Assembly: GCF_000185905.1 (NCBI RefSeq)
Contig: NC_014923.1
Location: forward strand, 3,867,501-3,931,500
Length of the DNA stretch: 64,000 nt
Source of the DNA: Mesorhizobium ciceri biovar biserrulae WSM1271
GTDB lineage: Bacteria; Pseudomonadota; Alphaproteobacteria; Rhizobiales; Rhizobiaceae
Direction of reading: 5' to 3'
The notes beneath the pieces were generated by a model that saw only the letters and a list, made by a program, of their open reading frames with translations, did not search any database and was not told the origin of the DNA. The position numbers and the translations under genes were made by a program. Below, piece by piece: positions 58,316-64,000 of the stretch. Position 1 is the stretch's first letter. Each line of letters starts with the position of its first letter.

Positions 58316-58798
58316 ATGTCACGCGCAATCAAGCATCTGCTTATCGGAGGGCTAATCATCATGACCATTGCAGTCCCCACTGCGTCGCCGGCGAACGAGT
58401 TCAAGCTGACTATTGTCAATCCACAGGCACTCTACGACCCGTCGCCGAATGGCTACAGCACCGCCGTAATCGCACCGCTCGGAGCTCGGATCGCCTACAT
58501 CTCCGGGCAGGGCGGCCAAGACAGCACAGGAACCTTGTCACCGGATTTCGCCGTCCAGGTGAAGCAGGCCTACGCAAATTTGCATGCTGCGCTTGAGGGC
58601 ATCGGCGCCAAGCCGGATCAGGTGGCGAAGCTCACGGTCTTCGTGGTCGACCACGACATGTCCAAGCTCGAGGTGTTGACCAGGAACGTCAAGGACATGT
58701 TCGGCGAGGCGCTGCCGGCGCAGACTCTGGTTCCCGTTCCCAAGCTTGCAATCGATCCCATGCTTTTCGAGGTGGAGGCCACCGTTATTCTGGAATAG
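58316..58798 (+). CDS. Exported RidA-family protein
   Basis: A 160-residue RidA-fold protein with an N-terminal hydrophobic signal (MSRAIKHLLIGGLIIMTIAVPTASPA), so it is exported to the periplasm, unlike the cytosolic RidA enzyme. The domain carries PLGARIAYISGQGGQD, ANLHAALEGIGAKPDQVAKLTVFVVDHD and ALPAQTLVPVPKLAIDPMLFEVEATVIL. The active-site Arg of the R-x-x-V type is not present: the segment reads TLVPVPKLA. Divergent TetR suggests induction by a small ligand. ATG 58316 is chosen. An upstream ATG at 58283 would hide the signal. Confidence 0.85.
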   Translation: MSRAIKHLLIGGLIIMTIAVPTASPANEFKLTIVNPQALYDPSPNGYSTAVIAPLGARIAYISGQGGQDSTGTLSPDFAVQVKQAYANLHAALEGIGAKPDQVAKLTVFVVDHDMSKLEVLTRNVKDMFGEALPAQTLVPVPKLAIDPMLFEVEATVILE

Positions 58799-58976
58799 TC
58801 GCTCCGATTGACCCGATCGTTCGAACAAAGAGTCGAGCGCGCTGCCGACGGCTGCGCGCTCACAATATCGAGCGGATGTTTCCAAGCCTCACGTGTTTCC
58901 AGGCTGAAGCCTCCAAGGGAACTGGAAAGTGAAGTCGGGGACCGCCGCATCCATGCCGCTCGCCGTATCCAATGTG
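58799..58976. other. Stretch between RidA gene and IS left end, no gene
   Basis: These 178 bases carry no recognisable gene. They may be the flank of the insertion site or a leftover of a disrupted unit. Confidence 0.4.
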
Positions 58977-58983
58977 GCGGCGA

Positions 58984-59023
58984 TGTAGAAATGTCGCTCG
59001 CTCTGCAAAGTAGAAATGTCGCC
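58984..59023 (+). repeat. Left inverted terminal repeat of the IS
   Basis: Two copies of a TAGAAATGTC-type motif 20 bases apart, the second as GCAAAGTAGAAATGTCGCC, matching the right end in reverse. Confidence 0.75.
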
Positions 59024-59186
59024 AGGGCCTGTTCGAAGGGCAGGGCGCAGCAAGTTAGAAATGCGACAGTGAGGCGCTTCTTGGCACCGACGTGAGCGTC
59101 CGATCGGGCGTCAGCTGGCCGGGGCTGCGCAGCCCGATCGGGGGCGATCCAGCTTGGCTCTCTGACTTTAACTTTGAGAGCCCGCC

Positions 59187-60548
59187 TCACTCGGCAGCGG
59201 TCAAGCTTGCCAGTGCCTGTTCTCGCCGCGCGATGACTGCAGGATCGTTCATGAAGTCCGTCCTGCGGCCCGGCTTGGTTCCGCGCTTCTTGTAGGCACT
59301 CTGCTCGCTGTTGGTCTTGATCTTCGGCGGAGGCCGCGCCTCATCCTGCTGAGCCTTGATCCAAGTCAGCACTTCGCCGAGCCGCTTGTTCTCGGTGACC
59401 GCCGTGTGCGTGACGCGCTGCTCCTTGTCGAAGACGGTGTAGGGCAAGGAACACGCTCTCCATCGAACATCCAGCCGACCGTCGGCGAACTCATGGATAT
59501 CGACGTATTTGCCGACCAGTCCGCACGAAAGTTCGTTCTTCTCAAGCATGATCTGCCTGCGTTCGTAGGAGAACGACAATTGCTGGCCGACATAACGCTG
59601 CTCCCGCTTGCACAGCACGTCACGCAGCCGATCTGGCGCAACATTCAATGCGCGATGCAGATTGTCCGGTCGGGCAGGGACCTTGGCGAACCTCTCGTTG
59701 AAGTCGACCATGAACGCCGGCAGGAACGCATTGGCCGCCTCGATGTCCGATATCCCGGCAAGCCGCAGTTCCTTCACAAGCCGGTCCTGCAGCGTCCGAT
59801 TGACCCGTTCGACCCGGCCCTTGGCCTGGCTGGAATTGGCACAAAGGATCTCGATGTTGAACTCAGACAAGGCACGCCCGAACTGCGTCATGCCGCGGCC
59901 GGCGCGAGCCTCGGCCTTCGCCACCCGAAACACCGTGTGCTTGTCGGAATAGAATGCGACCGGACAACCGTGCGTCTTCAGATAAAGCTCCAGCGCTTCG
60001 AAGTAGCTGAACGTACTCTCCGACTTCACAAAGCGAAGTTGTTGAAGCGCGCTGGTTGCGTCGTCGATGAAGACGAGCAGGGTGCATGGGTCGCCCCGCT
60101 CCTCAAACCAACGGTGATCGCTGCCGTCGATCTGCACCAGCTCGCCATACGACTCCCGACGTAATCTGGGCTGATGGAACGTCCTGCGGTGCTTTCGGGA
60201 CAGCCAGATTCCAGCTTCCGCCATCCATTTGCGCAACGTCTCTCGTGACACGACCAGGCCGTGGTTCGCCGCCAACTTCTCGGCCGCCAAGGTCGGCCCG
60301 AAGTCGAGATAGTGTTCCCGAACCAACTGAACCGCCAGTTCGCCGATGCCGGCGACATATCGATGGTTTGACGGTCGTCCTCGAGCCTTGTGCCGAAGTG
60401 CTGCGGCGCCTTCGACGCGGAACGCCTTCAGCAGACGCTGGACCTGGCGGGTCGTCATATCCAGCACATGCGCCGCCGAGACGACCGTCATGCGCTGCTC
60501 CAAAACCTTCGACAGCACCTCGATGCGTTGCAGCTCGCGCTCGCTCAT
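59187..60548 (-). CDS. ISNCY-family transposase
   Basis: A 453-residue DDE transposase. N-terminal helix-turn-helix regions are MTVVSAAHVLDMTTRQVQRLLKAF and LDFGPTLAAEKLAANHGLVVSRETLRKWM. The catalytic core has VQIDGSDHRWFE (first Asp), YSDKHTVFR (second Asp) and SSQAKGRVERVNRTLQDRLVKEL (Glu), as in the IS1202/ISNCY group. The reading frame is intact. The start is uncertain: ATGs at 60584 and 60602 also lie in frame, and 60602 falls in the terminal repeat. It appears functional. Confidence 0.92.
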   Translation of the reverse strand: MSERELQRIEVLSKVLEQRMTVVSAAHVLDMTTRQVQRLLKAFRVEGAAALRHKARGRPSNHRYVAGIGELAVQLVREHYLDFGPTLAAEKLAANHGLVVSRETLRKWMAEAGIWLSRKHRRTFHQPRLRRESYGELVQIDGSDHRWFEERGDPCTLLVFIDDATSALQQLRFVKSESTFSYFEALELYLKTHGCPVAFYSDKHTVFRVAKAEARAGRGMTQFGRALSEFNIEILCANSSQAKGRVERVNRTLQDRLVKELRLAGISDIEAANAFLPAFMVDFNERFAKVPARPDNLHRALNVAPDRLRDVLCKREQRYVGQQLSFSYERRQIMLEKNELSCGLVGKYVDIHEFADGRLDVRWRACSLPYTVFDKEQRVTHTAVTENKRLGEVLTWIKAQQDEARPPPKIKTNSEQSAYKKRGTKPGRRTDFMNDPAVIARREQALASLTAAE

Positions 60549-60594
60549 TAAGATCAGTCCCAACCCGCCGTCTCCCTCGCTCATGGACGAGCAA

Positions 60595-60639
60595 GGCGAC
60601 ATTCCTACTTTGCGGAATCAAGACATTTCTATTTTGCGG
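60595..60639 (-). repeat. Right inverted terminal repeat of the IS
   Basis: Minus-strand reading gives AATAGAAATGTC then GCAAAGTAGGAATGTCGCC, the counterpart of the left end. Confidence 0.75.
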
Positions 60640-60777
60640 CAATAATCCAAAAGTCGCATAAGATAGATTATGGAACTAACGCATGGGCCAAGAACTGTAA
60701 ATTGCCGCTGATTCTCATAGGCTTGAGCCGATTGTGGCGTATTGCCTTGAGCGGATCGCCAACGCTAGGCTGTTGAA

Positions 60778-61539
60778 ATGAAGATGGCAAACAGCGAGAT
60801 CGAAGCGGCAATCGAAGTGTTCGTGCATGGCTTCAGCGCTGATAGGAGCCGCACCTTTCCTTACGAGGCCAGCCGCGTTGGACCATTGTGGCTGATGCGC
60901 GATGCCGAACGCAAGAATCCTCGCGATTACCGCGGCGAAGAATGGGTCGTCCATGACGTCGCCGCTCAAGAGACCGATGCCGTCGTGCGGCAGCATGCGC
61001 GGCCGGGCTTTGCCATTTCCGTTGTGATCGCGAACGACGATCCGGACGGGCCGACACGAACCGCCTACAAAGCTCTCGGCTACCGGCTGCTGCGGACCGA
61101 AGGCTTTTTCGTCCACCGATTGCACCGGATTCCGAACCCGCCATCGGTTGCTTCGGTCGAACGCGTGCAGACGGCCGAACGGGCGGCACAGTTGGGAAAG
61201 ATCATCCGCAGGCAGCCGATCCCAGACGATTTGCTCGGCGACACCGCGCCGTTCCGCCAGTATGTGGCAATCGACGGCGCCGACATCGTTGGGCGCGTTC
61301 GCAGCCTGGATGCCGTGGGAGCCACCTGGTGTTCGAGCATGTATGTCGAGCCGTCGCACCGGCGTCGCGGCATTGGTCAGGCTTTGATATCGAAAATGTT
61401 GCACGACGATCGCGCGCGCGGGTCAAGGTACTCGGTGCTGGCAGCAACCCATGCCGGGGCGCTGCTTTATCCCCGGATGGGCTACGAGCGGATCGGAACG
61501 CTGCTGATATTTGCACCAAGGAGCCGAAAGCCCTCATGA
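60778..61539 (+). CDS. GNAT family N-acetyltransferase
   Basis: A 253-residue protein with the C-terminal GNAT core: WCSSMYVEPSHRRRGIGQALISKMLHDDRARG (acetyl-CoA loop R/Q-x-x-G-x-G/A as RRRGIGQA), HAGALLYPRMGYERIGTLLIF. The first 120 residues form a different N-terminal region (FPYEASRVGPLWLMRDAERKNPRDYRGEEWV). Substrate is unknown. The ATG at 60778 is the first, with another at 60784. It converges with the MBL gene (four-base gap). Confidence 0.85.
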   Translation: MKMANSEIEAAIEVFVHGFSADRSRTFPYEASRVGPLWLMRDAERKNPRDYRGEEWVVHDVAAQETDAVVRQHARPGFAISVVIANDDPDGPTRTAYKALGYRLLRTEGFFVHRLHRIPNPPSVASVERVQTAERAAQLGKIIRRQPIPDDLLGDTAPFRQYVAIDGADIVGRVRSLDAVGATWCSSMYVEPSHRRRGIGQALISKMLHDDRARGSRYSVLAATHAGALLYPRMGYERIGTLLIFAPRSRKPS

Positions 61540-61543
61540 AGCT

Positions 61544-62371
61544 CTATTCGCATCGTGCTGATTCATAAGGGATTTCTATAACCATGCCGTCATAGGCGGG
61601 TTCGACATTGGCTGGTGTCTCGGCCATCACCGAGACGTAGTCGAGCGGCACGTGCATATGTGTCAGCACCGCATGTATCGGCGCCAGCCGCTGGATCCAT
61701 TCAAGCGCTTCGCCAAGTGACAGATGACTTGGATGCGTCCGGTACTGCAGCGCGTCGATGATCAGCACGTCGAGGTCGCCCAGCCGTTCGGCGGTGGGTT
61801 CCGGAAAGTCGCTGATGTCGGGGCAATAGGCGAGACCGCCAATGCGGAAACCGAGCGATACGATGTCGCCGTGGATCTGCGGCAGCGGCTCGAGGGTGAG
61901 GGTACCCCCCTCTCCTTCGACGACCACCGGCCTGGTGTGGTCGATGAGATGCGGCCTGACGATCGGCGGATAGGAACTGCCTTGCGGCGTCTCGAAACAG
62001 TATCCGAACGCTTCCCGCAGCCGAAGCATCGTCGCCCTGTCGGCATGGACGTCGATGAGCTGGCGCTGATCGAGGACGAAACCGCGCAGATCGTCGATGC
62101 CATGGATATGGTCGGCATGCGGGTGGGTATAGACGACCGCATCGACACGTTTGACGCCGGCCAGCAGCATCTGCTGCCGAAAATCCGGCCCCGTGTCGAT
62201 GACGACAGTCGTTCGGCTGCCGTTCGCCGCAATCCGCTCGACGAGCGCGGCGGCACGGGTGCGCCGGTTCCTGGGGTTGTCGGGGTCGCAATTGCCCCAA
62301 TCGCCGGTGATGCGCGGCGTACCTGGGGACGAGCCGCAGCCGAGAATGGTGAGGCGCAGCCGGTCAGTCAT
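61544..62371 (-). CDS. MBL-fold metallo-hydrolase (PhnP-like)
   Basis: A 275-residue beta-lactamase-fold hydrolase. Metal motif is THPHADHIHG (HxHxDH), with LGCGSSPGTPRITGDWGNCDPDNPRNRRTRAA at the start, IDTGPDFRQQML, and LTHMHVPLDY late. This resembles PhnP/RNase Z-like cyclic-phosphate phosphodiesterases that accompany tatD in rhizobia. It follows tatD by three bases. The substrate is probably a cyclic nucleotide or phosphate ester. Confidence 0.9.
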   Translation of the reverse strand: MTDRLRLTILGCGSSPGTPRITGDWGNCDPDNPRNRRTRAAALVERIAANGSRTTVVIDTGPDFRQQMLLAGVKRVDAVVYTHPHADHIHGIDDLRGFVLDQRQLIDVHADRATMLRLREAFGYCFETPQGSSYPPIVRPHLIDHTRPVVVEGEGGTLTLEPLPQIHGDIVSLGFRIGGLAYCPDISDFPEPTAERLGDLDVLIIDALQYRTHPSHLSLGEALEWIQRLAPIHAVLTHMHVPLDYVSVMAETPANVEPAYDGMVIEIPYESARCE

Positions 62372-62374
62372 CGT

Positions 62375-63169
62375 TCAGGCACTTTGCTCTGCAGGCCGCG
62401 GCATCTTGCCGAACAGCCGGAAGAAATTATCTGTGGTCAGATCGGCGATTTCAGCTTCGCTTACCCCGATCGTTTCGGCCAGCACTTTGGCGGTATGGGC
62501 GACATAGGCGGGCTCGTTGCGTTTGCCGCGAAACGGCACGGGCGCCAGATAGGGCGCATCGGTTTCGACCAGCAATCGGGCATGCGGGACATCGGCGGCA
62601 ATGGCACGCAACTCAGCTGAATTCTTGAAGGTCAGGATGCCCGAGAACGACACGTAGCCACCGAGAGCGACGCCCACCTCGGCAAGCCGGCGCCCGGAAG
62701 AAAAGCAATGCAGGATGAAGGGGAAGGCGCCCTTCCCTGTTTCGTCCTCGAGAATATCAGCCATGTCGGCATCGGCATCGCGCGAATGGATGACCAGCGG
62801 CAGCCCCGTTTCACGGGCGGCGGCGATGTGATTGCGAAAGCCTTGCGCTTGTGCATCGCGTGGCGCCTTGTCGTAAAAATAGTCGAGACCGGCCTCGCCG
62901 ATGGCCACTACTTTCGGGTGCGCGGATAGCCGCACAAGCTCCTCGACCGTGATATCCAGTTCTTCGGCCGCATTGTGCGGATGAGTGCCGACAGAGCAAT
63001 AGACTTCGTCGAAAGTTTCAGCGATCTCAAGTACTTGCGGAAAACGCTTCACGCGTGTCGAGATCGTCACCATACGGCCAATTCCGGCGGCTGAAGCGCG
63101 GGCGACGATGGCCGCCCGCTCCTCGGCGAAATCTGGAAAATCCAGATGGCAGTGGCTGTCGACGAGCAT
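62375..63169 (-). CDS. tatD: TatD family DNase/hydrolase
   Basis: A 264-residue metal-dependent hydrolase of the TatD family. It has MLVDSHCHLDF, VGTHPHNA, AIGEAGLDYFYD, LVIHSRDADADM, ILHCFSSG and LVETDAPYLAP, all canonical metal and substrate positions. Members show 3'-5' exonuclease or D-tyrosyl deacylase-type activity. It overlaps metG in an ATGA junction and precedes the MBL gene, so metG-tatD-MBL form one operon. Confidence 0.95.
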   Translation of the reverse strand: MLVDSHCHLDFPDFAEERAAIVARASAAGIGRMVTISTRVKRFPQVLEIAETFDEVYCSVGTHPHNAAEELDITVEELVRLSAHPKVVAIGEAGLDYFYDKAPRDAQAQGFRNHIAAARETGLPLVIHSRDADADMADILEDETGKGAFPFILHCFSSGRRLAEVGVALGGYVSFSGILTFKNSAELRAIAADVPHARLLVETDAPYLAPVPFRGKRNEPAYVAHTAKVLAETIGVSEAEIADLTTDNFFRLFGKMPRPAEQSA

Positions 63170-64000
63170 CAGATGTTCGCGTCCGGCTGTTCGACGTAAC
63201 GCGGAAACACGCCTTCCGGCACCGGCAACGCAGTGCCGGGCACAAGCGCGTGATCCGCGTGGACATGCACGAAATCGCGGCTCTCCGCCGGCACCGCCAG
63301 CAGGTCGAGCAGTTTCGCGGCCGAGCCCGGAGTGAAGGGCTGACACAGCACCGCCACGCGGCGCACGACTTCGGCGGTTGTCCACAGCACCGTTTCCATG
63401 CGCGCCAGGTTGGTCTTCTTCAGCGCCCATGGTGCCTCGCCGGCGAAGTAGCGATCGGCTTCCGCCACCACGCCGAAGATCGCTGCCAGCGCCAGATGGA
63501 TGCCCTGCTCGGCGACCGCCTTGCGCGCGATGTCGAGCGCGGCGGCGGCCTGATCCAGGATCGCTCTGTCTGCATCCGTCAGCTCGCCGCGCTGCGGCAC
63601 CACGCCGCCGCAGTTCTTGGCGATCATCGACAGCGAGCGCTGCGCCAGGTTGCCGAGGCCGTTGGCAAGATCGGCATTGGTGCGGTTGACGATCGCGTCA
63701 TGGCTGTAGCTGCCATCGTTACCGAACGGCACCTCGCGCAGGAAGAAGTAGCGCACCTGGTCGAGACCGTAGTGCTCGACCATCGCGAATGGATCGACGA
63801 CGTTGCCAACAGATTTCGACATCTTCTCGCCGCGGTTGAACAGGAAGCCATGCGCGAAGACGCGCTTTGGCAACTCGATGCCCGCCGACATCAGAAATGC
63901 CGGCCAATAGACCGCATGGAAGCGGACAATGTCCTTGCCGATGATGTGCGTGGCCGGCCAATAGTGCCATTGCTCGGCCTTTGTGTCGGGATAGCCGGCG
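63169..64000 (-). CDS. metG: Methionyl-tRNA synthetase (5' end cut by window edge)
   Basis: C-terminal half of MetRS; the frame runs to position 64000. The residues WHYWPATHIIGKDIVRFHAVYWPAFL and the signature GEKMSKSVGNVVDP are visible, followed by the anticodon-binding helical domain (RYFFLREVPFGNDGSYSHDAIVNRTNADLANGLGNLAQRS). It charges initiator and elongator tRNA-Met. It heads the operon with tatD and the MBL hydrolase. About 277 codons lie in the window and the catalytic HIGH region is outside. Confidence 0.96.
   Translation of the reverse strand, partial: AGYPDTKAEQWHYWPATHIIGKDIVRFHAVYWPAFLMSAGIELPKRVFAHGFLFNRGEKMSKSVGNVVDPFAMVEHYGLDQVRYFFLREVPFGNDGSYSHDAIVNRTNADLANGLGNLAQRSLSMIAKNCGGVVPQRGELTDADRAILDQAAAALDIARKAVAEQGIHLALAAIFGVVAEADRYFAGEAPWALKKTNLARMETVLWTTAEVVRRVAVLCQPFTPGSAAKLLDLLAVPAESRDFVHVHADHALVPGTALPVPEGVFPRYVEQPDANI

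Larger units (their letters stand above)
58977..60645 (-). mobile_element. ISNCY/IS1202-like insertion sequence
   Basis: About 1.67 kb with one transposase gene (59187-60548, minus) between terminal repeats. The left end (58984-59023) carries TGTAGAAATGTC and, 20 bases inward, GCAAAGTAGAAATGTCGCC. The right end, read inward on the minus strand (60639-60595), has AATAGAAATGTC and GCAAAGTAGGAATGTCGCC. The inner blocks differ by one base. A third, degenerate copy is at 59050-59066. Exact ends and any target duplication could not be fixed. Confidence 0.8.

Noticed and set aside
58799..59186. A disrupted gene fragment around the left IS end.
   Set aside because: Short frames here match nothing I recognise and no reading continues across the element.
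1..64000. tRNA, rRNA, tmRNA or riboswitch genes.
   Set aside because: None of the conserved sequence blocks was recognised by eye; a covariance-model search could still find small RNAs.

Overview
The window looks like chromosomal DNA of an alphaproteobacterium of the Rhizobiales, most probably Mesorhizobium or a close relative. This is an inference from the gene families (RegB/RegA-type redox pair, rhizobial small-protein families, DUF1236, KTSC, DUF6894), the high GC content, and the recurrence of promoter-like boxes GGAAC-N16/17-(C/G)GTT, the form recognised by the alphaproteobacterial general-stress sigma factor EcfG/RpoE2. No rRNA, tRNA or CRISPR array was recognised.

Layout. 0-8 kb: a cyoABCD-SURF1 operon (minus strand, SURF1 cut by the left edge) diverges from an MHS-type MFS transporter followed by a RegB/RegA-like redox two-component pair. 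A 23-bp perfect palindrome sits in the divergent promoter region. 8-14 kb: ECF sigma and membrane anti-sigma, a Bax-inhibitor-1 family protein, an aldose-epimerase-like protein, an unknown protein, a GST, an Imm11-like immunity protein and a ureohydrolase. A broken, internally deleted copy of the unknown gene lies next to the ureohydrolase. 14.5-16 kb: an overlapping nucleotidyltransferase/metallophosphoesterase pair.

16-56 kb is the distinctive part. It is a patchwork of short, mostly one- or two-gene units encoding small or poorly characterised proteins (zinc ribbon, KTSC, PRC-barrel, DUF3309, DUF1236 repeat protein, DUF6894 twice, DUF2934, DUF427, DUF892, two GFA proteins, YbhB), plus larger enzymes: an orphan NuoD, a DUF4396-multicopper oxidase fusion, a Pcm-erythromycin esterase fusion, phosphoketolase-acetate kinase, AlkB, a PQQ-type sugar dehydrogenase, a DHA2/HlyD drug exporter, the PaoABC molybdenum aldehyde oxidoreductase and a HAD-ATPase fusion. 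In front of many of these, in the right orientation, I could read a GGAAC-N16/17-(C/G)GTT box: 17 strict and about six relaxed matches. The simplest reading is a chromosomal island of the general stress response regulon: protein repair, DNA repair, redox and aldehyde detoxification, envelope and export functions, together with many small proteins of unknown role that come in related pairs or triplets.

56-64 kb: an SDR oxidoreductase, a TetR regulator divergent from a secreted RidA-family protein, one ISNCY/IS1202-like insertion sequence with sub-terminal repeats, a GNAT acetyltransferase, and a conserved housekeeping run metG-tatD-MBL hydrolase (minus strand, metG cut by the right edge).

Two genes appear damaged: the HlyD/EmrA-type subunit near 48.5 kb needs a frameshift to join its start to its membrane anchor, and the 14.3-kb gene copy has lost about 370 bases. 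Starts were chosen by ribosome-binding-site spacing and gene overlap; functions are assigned by motif recognition without database searches.
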